A program made the translations under genes and the position numbers. Positions 1 through 8,515 of a stretch of DNA of 13,452 bases are shown here, in pieces; within the stretch, counting starts at the first letter, position 1; each line of letters starts with the position of its first letter. The DNA lies in NCBI GenBank assembly GCA_035258565.1, contig DATFXF010000257.1, positions 1-13,452 on the forward strand, written 5' to 3'. This DNA comes from DATFXF01 sp035258565. GTDB taxonomy: Bacteria; Acidobacteriota; Terriglobia; Acidiferrales; UBA7541. Under the pieces are notes generated by a model. It searched no databases and was not told the origin of the DNA. It saw only the letters and a program-made list of their open reading frames with translations.

Positions 1-239
1 ATTCCTGTACCCTACGATGCTTGGACGCTTGATCGTGCTCGAAGGGAACCCTCATTCTCCCATATCGTCGGTGCCTTCGGGCGGTTTCTGGCGGGTGGAA
101 AAACTAGGTTTCTGCCTCGAACACCCGCCACCTGCTGCCAAAAGCATGCGCCGGTGGAGTCCACAGATGCCCGCATCTGCTGCTAAGTTACTGAAAACGT
201 ACCTATTTTTACTACCTCCGGTGTGGCCTTAGGGATGCG
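1..239. other. Upstream non-coding region with two inverted repeats
   Basis: No convincing gene was found in these 239 bases; the short open frames have no recognisable protein character. Two inverted repeats are visible. One is a 9-bp perfect pair, TGGCGGGTG at 89-97 and CACCCGCCA at 122-130, separated by 24 nt. The other is a 7+7 palindrome, CAGATGC/GCATCTG, at 164-179 with a 2-nt centre. Neither is followed by a T-run, so they are not obvious intrinsic terminators; the second could be an operator. The AT-rich stretch 183-212, just before the lipid module, is the likeliest promoter area, but no good -35/-10 pair is present. Confidence 0.45.
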
Positions 240-962
240 ATGTGCTGGCCTTGGGCCAGGCGCCCGAAGATGAAGATCACACCCAACCAGATCACGACCC
301 TCCGCGTGGGGATGGCGTTTGCAGCCGTGGGGCTGTTGGGAGGCAGCCCCTGGAGCAACTTTGCAGCCCTCGGCCTCACTGCGGGAGCGAGCGCACTCGA
401 TGCCTTGGATGGTTACGTTGCGCGGCGATGCGGGCTGGCCACGCCACTCGGGGCACAACTCGATATTCTGGGCGACCGCGTCATTGAAAACCTCTTCTTC
501 ACCTACTTCGCTGTGCGCGGAGAAATCTCACTGTGGGTACCGATCGTATTCTTCGTACGCGGGACGCTCACAGATTTCATTCGCGGGCTTGCAGCTCGCG
601 CTGGCCGCTCCGCCTTCGGCCGGAATTCGATGCTGGAAAGCTGGTGGGGCCGGGCCCTGGTAGCCTCGCGAGCAAGCCGCGCGGCCTATGGCGTGCTGAA
701 GTGCGCCTGCTTCTGCTATCTCGGCGTCGAGTTGACGCTGCCCCACCAAGGGATCGCCGGATGGCTCCCCCTTCTCGGAGACTCTGCGTCCCTCCTGCAC
801 ATCGGTTCGCAGGTCATTGTCTCGGCCACCGTGACGTTCTGCCTGCTACGGGGGCTTCCCGTTATCTGGGAGGGCCGGCGCTACCTGGATGTCCTTTCCC
901 GCGCGCACTCAAGGCCATCCCGTGTGCCCGCCCTCAGAGGAGCAGCTGGGGGTACGGGATGA
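240..962 (+). CDS. CDP-alcohol phosphatidyltransferase family membrane protein
   Basis: This integral membrane enzyme should transfer a phospho-alcohol head group to CDP-diacylglycerol with release of CMP. The complete family signature D-x2-D-G-x2-A-R-x8-G-x3-D-x3-D is visible: D54, D57, G58, A61, R62, G71, D75 and D79, which bind the metal and the CDP moiety. Hydrophobic stretches around residues 22-50, 83-107, 150-166 and 185-204 fit a multi-pass fold. At 240 aa the length is normal for PgsA/PIP-synthase relatives. The ATG at 240 follows AGGG at 231-234; the internal ATG at 270 (residue 11, reading MKITPNQ) resembles family N-termini better but has a weaker ribosome site, so the start is uncertain by 10 codons. 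The stop overlaps the next start as ATGA. The acceptor alcohol (glycerol phosphate, inositol phosphate or another) cannot be read from the signature. The phosphatase next door suggests the product carries an extra phosphate, as PGP or PIP does. Confidence 0.88.
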   Translation: MCWPWARRPKMKITPNQITTLRVGMAFAAVGLLGGSPWSNFAALGLTAGASALDALDGYVARRCGLATPLGAQLDILGDRVIENLFFTYFAVRGEISLWVPIVFFVRGTLTDFIRGLAARAGRSAFGRNSMLESWWGRALVASRASRAAYGVLKCACFCYLGVELTLPHQGIAGWLPLLGDSASLLHIGSQVIVSATVTFCLLRGLPVIWEGRRYLDVLSRAHSRPSRVPALRGAAGGTG

Positions 963-1783
963 GCGCGGAGAGGAGTCTCGCGCTCGCGCCTTCCATCGCG
1001 GCATTCTTCGACCTGGATGGCACCCTGCTCACTTCGCCGCCCCTCGAGCGGCGCTTCCTCCGCTTCCTATACAAGCGTGGCGAAGTCGGAGTGGTGCATG
1101 CGACACGCTGGCTGGGGCGGTTCCTTGAGCGCGCGTGGCGCAACGGGCTCGCCGCCACCGAAGGTAACAAGGCGCATCTCGCCGGGGTCGCCGCCAGCGC
1201 AGCCGAGGCGTTTCTTGCCACCTGTCATGGCGCGTCGCTGGAGTTCTTCCCAGAAGCGTTCCTGCGCCTCGCGTGGCATGAGGCACAGGGGCACCGAGTC
1301 TTCTTAGTGACAGGGACGCTCGGGCCGTTGGCACGTGGGGTTGCGCGGTATCTGCCCATCAGCATAACCGTTTGCGCCACCGAACTCGAAGTCGCAGACG
1401 GCCGCTGGACCGGACGGGTGCCGTCCGACGCGAGTGTGGAGACCGAGGGCGAGGCGCTCTGCGGACCGGCGAAAGGGCGCGCCCTGGAACACTTGGCTTC
1501 CGAGTACCAGCTCAATCTCCGCCGAAGCTACGCCTATGGCAATGCCTCGGCCGACCGCTGGATGCTCGAGTGCGTCGGCTATCCGGCAGCCGTGAACCCT
1601 TCCCCACGCCTTGCGGTGCTGGCGCGGAGGCGCGGGTGGCCAGTGCTTGAGTGGGGCCGGAGAGGCGCAAAGCAGGACTCCAGACCGAACTTAAGCGGCA
1701 GGCGAGCAGAGAGGCCAGGCAAGGTGAATCTGGCCGAGCGGGGGCTGAGCGCTCGGTCTCGGAGCGATGTGGGAGGCCGATGA
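959..1783 (+). CDS. HAD-IB family phosphatase, PgpC-like (probable lipid phosphate phosphatase)
   Basis: This is a haloacid-dehalogenase superfamily subfamily-IB phosphatase of 274 aa. Motif I is DLDGT at 18-22 (nucleophile D18, general acid/base D20). Motif II is VTGT, with T118. Motif III is K172 in GPAKG. Motif IV is GNASAD, with N195 and D199, followed by the GYPAAVNPSPRL and GWPVL tail typical of the HAD-IB group that contains SerB-like and PgpC-type enzymes. The first motif-IV acid is Asn here; I recall GNS-x-GD variants in related proteins, so inactivity should not be assumed. The ATG at 959 overlaps the previous stop (ATGA), and a G-rich stretch at 948-952 could serve as ribosome site. 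Being coupled to a CDP-alcohol phosphatidyltransferase, it probably removes the terminal phosphate of that enzyme's product (PGP to PG, or PIP to PI). The last ~40 residues, after GWPVLEWG, are a basic, low-complexity extension. A phosphoserine-phosphatase role is less likely given the context. Confidence 0.85.
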   Translation: MSAERSLALAPSIAAFFDLDGTLLTSPPLERRFLRFLYKRGEVGVVHATRWLGRFLERAWRNGLAATEGNKAHLAGVAASAAEAFLATCHGASLEFFPEAFLRLAWHEAQGHRVFLVTGTLGPLARGVARYLPISITVCATELEVADGRWTGRVPSDASVETEGEALCGPAKGRALEHLASEYQLNLRRSYAYGNASADRWMLECVGYPAAVNPSPRLAVLARRRGWPVLEWGRRGAKQDSRPNLSGRRAERPGKVNLAERGLSARSRSDVGGR

Positions 1784-2775
1784 GGTCCACGAACAACCGC
1801 TCCTGCTCCCAGACCACGGCCTTGGCTTGGCGTGAACGCACCACTGGTTGGCGCCACGCCCCGGCGCTGGCGTGGTGGCACGAACCGGTCCTCGCTCTCG
1901 GGGCCTTCGAGTGGGTCGCGCTCGGCTACCTCGGCGTCTCGAGCCTCCTGATTCTTCTTTTCTACAGAAATCTCGCCGGCGCGGCGACCTATCTTGCTGC
2001 ACACGCCGGCGTGGCCGCCCTCCTGGTGGGGCTGAGTTGGGCGGGAAGCCCTTTGCCCGCGCGCGGTGGGCGCTTCCGCGCCGTGCTGCGGTTTGCCAGG
2101 CACTGGTATCCGCAGGCATTTTTCCTCTTCTGCTTCGAGGAGCTAAACTACCTGGTGCACTTGATCTTTCCGGGGTGGTTTGACCGCGAACTCATTGCGT
2201 TTGATTACTGGTTGCTTGGCGTGCACCCGACCGTGTGGCTCGAGCAATTTGCGAGTCCGCCGCTGAACGACTTCATGCAGATGTCTTACCTAACCTATTT
2301 CTTCTACCTGCCTATTCTTGCGGGGATTCTGTACCACCGGGGCGAACGGCGGGCGTTCTGGTCGGTGACGACCTCGACGCTGGTGGCCTATTCGATTGGC
2401 TACCTGACGGCTATTCTGTTTCCGATCGAGAGCCCGTACCACTCGCTGGCCGCGCTTCACCCCGTTGAGCTGACGGGGGGCTTCTTCACCCGGCTCATCA
2501 ACCTTATCGAGCGTTTCGGGCGCGTGCACGGCGCCGCATTTCCCTCGGCTCACGTCTCCGGGTCGCTGGTCGCGCTCCTGGGGGCATGGCGCTACCGGCG
2601 CTGGCTGTTTTGGATCTTTCTGCCGTTCTTTCTCTCCATGTTGGTCTCCACGGTATACGGCCGCTATCACTATGTTGCCGACGTTCTCGGAGGCCTTCTA
2701 ACCGGCGTGATCGGGTTTTGGCTTGGCCACGCGTTGATGGAGCGGCAGGCTGCCCGCCTTCGAACCGCCGGATAG
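1780..2775 (+). CDS. PAP2-superfamily multi-pass membrane protein, AUR1-like
   Basis: This 331-aa polytopic protein belongs to the PAP2/lipid phosphatase-phosphotransferase superfamily. The visible core motifs are FPSAHVSG (P255-S256-A257-H258, corresponding to the PSGH block) and GRYHYVAD (R295, H297, D301), giving the H-x3-D pair that forms the active site with H258. About six hydrophobic segments are seen, including 46-66, 68-88, 108-130, 168-184, 195-216 and 285-318. The short R-x-H-x3-D spacing and the tyrosine-rich middle (YLTYFFYLP) resemble AUR1/inositol-phosphorylceramide-synthase-type members more than soluble acid phosphatases. The frame is open further upstream, but the ATG at 1780 forms an ATGA overlap with the phosphatase stop and has GGGAGG at 1771-1776, so it is preferred. 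It could dephosphorylate a lipid phosphate or undecaprenyl diphosphate, or transfer a phospho-head-group; the substrate is inferred only from its neighbours. Confidence 0.82.
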   Translation: MRSTNNRSCSQTTALAWRERTTGWRHAPALAWWHEPVLALGAFEWVALGYLGVSSLLILLFYRNLAGAATYLAAHAGVAALLVGLSWAGSPLPARGGRFRAVLRFARHWYPQAFFLFCFEELNYLVHLIFPGWFDRELIAFDYWLLGVHPTVWLEQFASPPLNDFMQMSYLTYFFYLPILAGILYHRGERRAFWSVTTSTLVAYSIGYLTAILFPIESPYHSLAALHPVELTGGFFTRLINLIERFGRVHGAAFPSAHVSGSLVALLGAWRYRRWLFWIFLPFFLSMLVSTVYGRYHYVADVLGGLLTGVIGFWLGHALMERQAARLRTAG

Positions 2776-2792
2776 AAGCCGCTTCGGCAGGC

Positions 2793-4172
2793 TCAAGCAA
2801 CAGCAGGACGTGCGGTCGACCATTTGTGGCTCTGCTCGTACACGCCTGCCAGGCGCAGCAGAAGCGCCTCGTCGAACGCGCGGCCGATGATCTGCAAGCC
2901 GACCGGCAAACCCTCGCGGGTAAAGCCGCAAGGGACGGAGATCGCCGGATGGCCGGTGAAGTTCGCCGGCCGATTCAGCCGCAGCAGAGCCCCGCGGACC
3001 GCTTCTTCTTCGGTGCCAATGCGCACGCGCTCCTCCGCGATCCGCGGTGCCGCCACCGGTACAGTGGGCGCCAGGATCGCATCCACGTTTGCCAGTGCCT
3101 CGTCGAATTCCCGGCGGACCTGCTCGCGCACTTCGAGTCCTTGGAGGTACTCGATCGCGCGGATTTGCCCTCCCAGCTCCAGCCGCTTGCGGACTTCTTC
3201 GCTGTAATCGTCGGCCCGCTCGGGGTAATAGCCGGTGCTCTCATGGAAATGTCGCGCTTCCGCCAGGGCGATCCGAGTGCTGGGTCCAACCGACTCGGAG
3301 AGGTGCGGAAGCGCGATCTCTTCGAGCGCGCATCCCTCGCGCTCGAAGCTGTGCACCGCGGCTTCAGCCAACTGGCGCACCTCTTCGTTGAGCTTTTCCC
3401 AGAAAAAGCCACCCGGCCAACCCAGACGCAGACGCCTCCGGGACGCCCGGGAAGCACCAAGGTCTCGCCCGGCGAGAACGCGCAGCAGGATCGCCGCGTC
3501 CGGGACGGTGCGCGCAAGCGGCCCGACGTGGTCGAAGCTCGCCGCCAGCGGCACGACGCCGTGGCAACTGACCAGGCCGAACGTAGGCTTGAATCCAACG
3601 ATGCCGCACATCGCCGCGGGAATGCGAATCGAGCCGCCGGTGTCGCTGCCCACAGAGGCAAAACAGAGGCCGGCGGCGACCGCTGCTGCCGAGCCGCCAC
3701 TCGAGCCTCCGGGAATCCGCGTGGGATCCCACGGATTGCGCGTGGGGCCAAAGTGAGGGTTGTTCGTGGTGACGCCGTAGGCGAACTCGTGCAGGTTCGT
3801 TTTTCCCAGCACGATCGCGCCAGCACGCCGTAGTCGGCGCACAACCGTCGCATCCCGCTGGGGGACAAAATCGCACAGGATCTTCGAGCCTGCGGTCGTT
3901 CGCACCCCGAGCGTGTAAATGTTGTCTTTGAGTGAGATCGGAACCCCGTGGAGCGGGCCGCGCCAGTGCCCGCGAAGGATTTCTCGTTCGGCGCGCCGCG
4001 CATCGCCCAGGGCCTGCTCGGCGGTCACCGTCAAATAGGCATTGAGCTGCGGGTTGAACCTCTCGATGCGCGCCAGCATCGTTTGGATCAGCTCGAGCGG
4101 GGAGAGTTTTTTCTTCCTGAGCTGCTGCGCGATCGGCTCGATCGAAGCGAAAGCCAGCTCCCCTGCGCTCAT
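2793..4172 (-). CDS. Amidase-signature family enzyme (GatA-like amidohydrolase)
   Basis: This 459-aa enzyme of the amidase signature family hydrolyses amide C-N bonds through a Ser-cisSer-Lys triad. The triad is intact and correctly spaced: K82 in SLKDN, S157 in GGSSGGSAA (75 residues later) and nucleophile S181 in GSDTGGSIRIP (24 residues later). The conserved GFKPTFG and HVGPLARTV segments follow. The C-terminus has the usual HPAISVPCGF and GLPVGLQIIG blocks. Length matches GatA and general amidases. The frame is open upstream to 4304, but the ATG at 4172 is preceded by AAGGAAGG within 12 nt, and the protein then starts where family members normally start. No gatB or gatC is adjacent, so a stand-alone amidase is more likely than the tRNA amidotransferase subunit; GatA genes are, however, often unlinked. 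It converges on the PAP2 gene with 17 bp between the stops and no obvious terminator hairpin. Confidence 0.9.
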   Translation of the reverse strand: MSAGELAFASIEPIAQQLRKKKLSPLELIQTMLARIERFNPQLNAYLTVTAEQALGDARRAEREILRGHWRGPLHGVPISLKDNIYTLGVRTTAGSKILCDFVPQRDATVVRRLRRAGAIVLGKTNLHEFAYGVTTNNPHFGPTRNPWDPTRIPGGSSGGSAAAVAAGLCFASVGSDTGGSIRIPAAMCGIVGFKPTFGLVSCHGVVPLAASFDHVGPLARTVPDAAILLRVLAGRDLGASRASRRRLRLGWPGGFFWEKLNEEVRQLAEAAVHSFEREGCALEEIALPHLSESVGPSTRIALAEARHFHESTGYYPERADDYSEEVRKRLELGGQIRAIEYLQGLEVREQVRREFDEALANVDAILAPTVPVAAPRIAEERVRIGTEEEAVRGALLRLNRPANFTGHPAISVPCGFTREGLPVGLQIIGRAFDEALLLRLAGVYEQSHKWSTARPAVA

Positions 4173-4410
4173 GGGCCTTCCTTGCATTCTGGATTTGTTT
4201 CTATCTCGACCTGGTCGCGCCCGGCAGGGAGGCTCACCTGGCCGCGGGCCGCAATGCGGGAGCAGTTCGCGAGGCGCAGGCAGCCGACGGGTGGGATTGG
4301 GCAACGCAAGAGGAATGGGATGAGGGATACGCTGCGCATCAGAGAAACGCGCATGCCGATTGGACAGCCCGCTAGACTAACATCTCCTTCCTGCGGTCGC
4401 AAACGCGCCG

Positions 4411-4428
4411 CGGATCAATCGGATCAAT
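4411..4428. repeat. Perfect tandem 9-bp duplication
   Basis: CGGATCAAT occurs twice head to tail in the 283-bp gap (4173-4455) between the STAS gene and the amidase gene. It lies just downstream of the STAS stop on the transcribed strand. The rest of the gap shows no convincing gene and no hairpin with a T-run. The duplication may be simple slippage. Confidence 0.5.
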
Positions 4429-4455
4429 TCGGTTTCGAGAACGATTCGGGAGGCT

Positions 4456-4806
4456 TCAGGATTGGGCGAGGCCCCGTTCCGCCTCAGCCAGTGTGGGGAA
4501 AATCGAGAAGAGTTGCTCGACGTTGGTCATCTGAAGCAAGGCCTTCGTCCGCTGGTTGGCTCCCGCCAGAGCGATTCGCCCTCCGCCCCTCTGGTGAGAG
4601 ACGTAGGCCTGAATCAGGGCCCCCAGTCCCGACGAATCCATGTAGGGCACCTGACTGAGGTCGATGATCAGGGATGCGGTCGGCTGCTCCCGTATCGCGC
4701 CGTGGAGCACGGACACGGTCGCCATGGTCAGTGGCCCACTCAGGCGCAATACACGCTGGCCGTCGCGTGCCGCCAGGGCTTCCACTTCGAGTTGTTCTCC
4801 GGTCAT
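4456..4806 (-). CDS. STAS-domain protein, anti-anti-sigma factor-like
   Basis: This small cytoplasmic protein (116 aa) consists of a single STAS domain. The core SLIIDLSQVPYMDSSGLG at 45-62 contains the MDSSGLG segment whose serine (S58 or S59) is phosphorylated in SpoIIAA/RsbV-type anti-anti-sigma factors. Such proteins act as partner switches, binding an anti-sigma kinase when dephosphorylated. The second half (GGGRIALAGANQRTKALL, then VEQLFSIFPTLAEA) also matches the family. The ATG at 4806 is preferred although it lacks a clear ribosome site; an in-frame TTG at 4839 would add 11 residues but would lie on a candidate -10 element. No anti-sigma kinase, PP2C phosphatase or sigma factor is in the window, so its partner is unknown. 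It is 158 bp downstream of phnE on the same strand and could be read from that operon or from its own promoter. Confidence 0.88.
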   Translation of the reverse strand: MTGEQLEVEALAARDGQRVLRLSGPLTMATVSVLHGAIREQPTASLIIDLSQVPYMDSSGLGALIQAYVSHQRGGGRIALAGANQRTKALLQMTNVEQLFSIFPTLAEAERGLAQS

Positions 4807-4838
4807 GGGCGGGCATTCTACGTGAGGCTCTGCGCACA

Positions 4839-4865
4839 ATTATGAATAGTCTGTTAAAAATGGTT
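4839..4865 (-). promoter_or_regulatory. Candidate promoter of the STAS gene
   Basis: An AT-rich stretch sits upstream of the STAS start. On the - strand it contains CATAAT (4844-4839), a 5/6 match to the -10 hexamer. No good -35 hexamer lies at the expected distance. If real, it would give a leader of about 26 nt before the ATG at 4806 and exclude the TTG at 4839 as start. This is weak evidence from sequence alone. Confidence 0.25.
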
Positions 4866-6693
4866 GCCGTGATTCGCGATCCGGCTTAGGTGTCTCAAGC
4901 TAACCCTGATCGGCCCAACAGGTTACGAGGGCACGGACGGACGGCTTCCTTCCTGGTAGACCGTTCACAGGGTGATCACACGTCCGCGCAGGCGGTCGCC
5001 TGCCCAGTCGCTCACCATTACGAGCATATAGATCACCAAGATCATCGTGGCCACGCGGGGATAGAAACCCAGCTGAATGTTGTTGTAGATCGCCTGGCCC
5101 AATCCGCCGCCCCCGACCAATCCAAGAATCGTAGAGACGCGCAGATTCGCCTCCCAGCGGAGCAGCGTGTAGTTGCGCAGCATGGGTCGGGCCTGGGGCC
5201 AGATGCCTCGCAGGAGGACTTGCAACGGTTTGGCGCCCAAAGCGTATAGGGCCTCGAGCGGCCGGCGCGGCACTTCCTCCATCGTCTCCGCATAGAGCTT
5301 ACCCAGCACCCCGGCGGTATGCAGGCCGATAGCCATAGTACCCGCAAAGGGCCCGATGCCGATGGCGAGGATGCAAACCAACACCCAGACCAGCTCGGGG
5401 ATGGCACGCAACAAGTTCAGCACCAGGCGCGCGACCCAAAACCCGAGCCAGCGCAGCGAGCGTTCCCAGCGGCCATGGTGGCCGGGCGCGTCGGGGGAGA
5501 GAAAGATCAAGCTGGCGGTTGCGGGGAGCGACAGCATGGCGCCCAGCACCACACCGAGGAGGGTTCCCAAGACGGCAATGGCGATGGTTTGCAGGAGCAG
5601 AACCCCGAGACCGCCGACAAAGCCCCGACTGATGTCGGGCGGCAGCATGCTGCCGAAGAATCGCGCCGCGTGCCGGAAGAGTTCAGCTTCATCGAACGCC
5701 GCCCGAGTGAAGCCCGAGAAGTGGAAGCTCGCCGAAACGCCCGCCAGGAGCGCGGCCCAGAGCGCCACGCGTTCAACGCGGGCGCGTCCGGGTGACGCTC
5801 CTCGGGCAGTCACTCCAGCCTTCGATTGGCGTTCAGCAACCTCTCCGGGCAGGGCTCGGTTCAAGCGGGCGCGGACACGCCGGCTGACTACATCGCTGAT
5901 GGCCAGCAGCGCGATAAAGGCCAGAATGAGTGTAAGCACCTGCCCGTACTCGAACAGGCGCATGGAAAGGCCGATTTCGTAGCCAATGCCACCCGCGCCA
6001 ACGAGTCCCAGCACAGACGCCGCGCGCACGCAACACTCAAACGAATACAGGGTGTAGGCCACCAGCGCTGGCAAAGCCTGAGGCCACACGCCGCGGAGGA
6101 AGATTTGGAGCCGGCTCGCGCCGGTGGATTGAAGGGCCTCGAGCGGCTGCGCATCGACGGTGTCGAACACATCGGAATAGACGCGCCCGATCATGCCGCT
6201 ATAGGCTACGGCGAGCGCCAGAGTGCCGGCCAGGGAACCCAGACCCACCATGGTGACAAAGAGAATCCCCCAGAGGATGTCCGGCACCGCTCGCACGAAC
6301 CCGAGAAGCGCCCGCGCCAGCCAGCTGGCCCCCGCCAACAGGGCCGAGCCGAGGGATTTCTTTTCGCCTTCGACAAGAATCCCACGCCGCCACAACATCT
6401 CGGAGGCCAGCAGGCCCAGCGGCAAGCCGAACGCGACCGAGAGCAGCGTGCTGGCCACTGCCGTGGCCAGCGTCTGCCCGGCCGCCCTCACTACGGTGCG
6501 CAGAAAGCCCCAGGAAAAATCAGGCGGGAAAAGGCCGGAGAGAAATTTCGCCATGGCGGAGGCCGCCTCGGCGGAGAAAAGCACACCGATCCGGACTTCT
6601 GCGGCCCGCCAGGAAACCGCCAGCAAGGCGAGCGCGCCACCCGCGACCAGGACGCGCCGAGGGGTCCACCAGTGCGCCGGAGGCGCCGCCAGG

Positions 6694-7508
<815 letters not shown>

Positions 7509-7512
<4 letters not shown>

Positions 7513-8447
7513 TTGAGGAGCCCCGCATCCCGGGCGGCCTGGCGCAGCTTGTCGTAGTTTCGATCCTCGGCGCGCACGTACCTGGATGCGCTCAGAAAGT
7601 CGAGGATGACCTTGTCCTGCGGCTGGTTGGCATCCAGTTTCAACAGCGCGTTCGAAAACGCCTCCGCCAATTTGGGATCGAGCCCTCTACGGGCGGCCCA
7701 GACATAGTCCATGAATGGCGGTGTGGTATAGAAGACGCGCACCTGGGATTCATTGATCTTGCCTTCCTTCATCATCCGGTTGTACACGAGCTCGTCCATT
7801 GCGCCGGCATCCACTTTCTTGTTGGCCACCGCCAGCGCGGTGGCGTCATGCCCGCCCGTATAGACGGCCTTGGCGATCACCTGCGGGTCGACCTTAGCCT
7901 CGCGCATAAAATATTCCGGCATCAGGTGGCCGGAGGTGGAGTTCACGTCGCCGAAGGCGAAGCGGTGGCCCTTCAGATCAGCCAACGAGCGAATTGGCGA
8001 CTTGGGCTGGGTAAGGAAGACGCTGTGAAAGTTCAGATCGCGGTCCCGCTGCACGAGAGGCTTCACGCCAGCGCGCGCTGAGGCCTGTACATAAGTGAAA
8101 CCCCCGAAATGCGCGATGTCCACTTTATCGTTTATCGCCGCTTCGACCACCGCGGCGTAGTTCGTCGGAATGGTCATCTCCACCTTGGCGCCCGTTTCTT
8201 TTTCGAGGTAAGAGACGAGCGGCTGGCCCTCGCGGATCATCTTTCCAGGATCGGTGGCTGGAATCATGCTCAGGCGCAGCCTCGGCCGGGTGTGCTCGCT
8301 CGGGCCGCGCTTGCAACTCGCCAACGCGAGCACGGCCGCAAGAGAAAGAGCCGCCGGCCACAGATACCTCGAACCAGTTCGCACAACCCTGATTGGATGC
8401 TCTCGTCCGGCAGAAGGATCATGCACGGTCGAGGCCGTGTCCGGCAT
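7509..8447 (-). CDS. phnD: Phosphonate/phosphate-type ABC transporter binding lipoprotein
   Basis: This extracytoplasmic substrate-binding protein of 312 aa is probably a lipoprotein. A hydrophobic segment at 29-44 ends in the lipobox LASC with C45 as the lipid anchor. The mature part has the PhnD/PtxB-type markers RFAFGDVNSTSGHLMPEYFM (162-181), whose STS at 170-172 is the expected anion-binding helix start, and YTGGHDATALAVANKKVDAG (196-214). The N-terminal part VDIAHFGGFTYVQA (109-122) is also typical. The ATG at 8447 gives a long 28-residue n-region and lacks a clear ribosome site; a GTG at 8384 (codon 22) would give a shorter, more usual signal peptide. It lies 68 bp after phoR and overlaps phnC by 4 bp (GTGA). 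The family covers phosphonate, phosphite, hypophosphite and phosphate binders, and the ligand cannot be fixed by eye. A role in importing an oxidised or reduced phosphorus anion is secure. Confidence 0.9.
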
Positions 8448-8515
8448 GCGGGCGGAATGATACTTCAGTCTGCTCCCCGGATTCCAATGGAAGCCCGGCC
8501 GGAAGGCGCCGGCGG

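Noticed and set aside
533..958. N-terminal extension of the HAD phosphatase frame upstream of 959
   Set aside because: The extension lies inside the CDP-alcohol transferase gene in another frame. The ATG at 959 gives a normal HAD N-terminus and an ATGA junction.
2776..2792. Bidirectional terminator between the convergent PAP2 and amidase stops
   Set aside because: Only a 4-bp GCCG/CGGC stem with a 3-nt loop is present and there is no T-run on either strand.
2586..3833. Long + strand open frame of 415 codons across the PAP2 end and the amidase
   Set aside because: It is antisense to the amidase, whose motifs and triad are fully intact. The translation is Arg/Ala-rich with no domain, as expected for an opposite-strand shadow in GC-rich DNA.
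4840..4964. Intrinsic terminator after phnE
   Set aside because: No GC-rich hairpin followed by T residues was found on the - strand. The T-run near 4857 has no stem before it.
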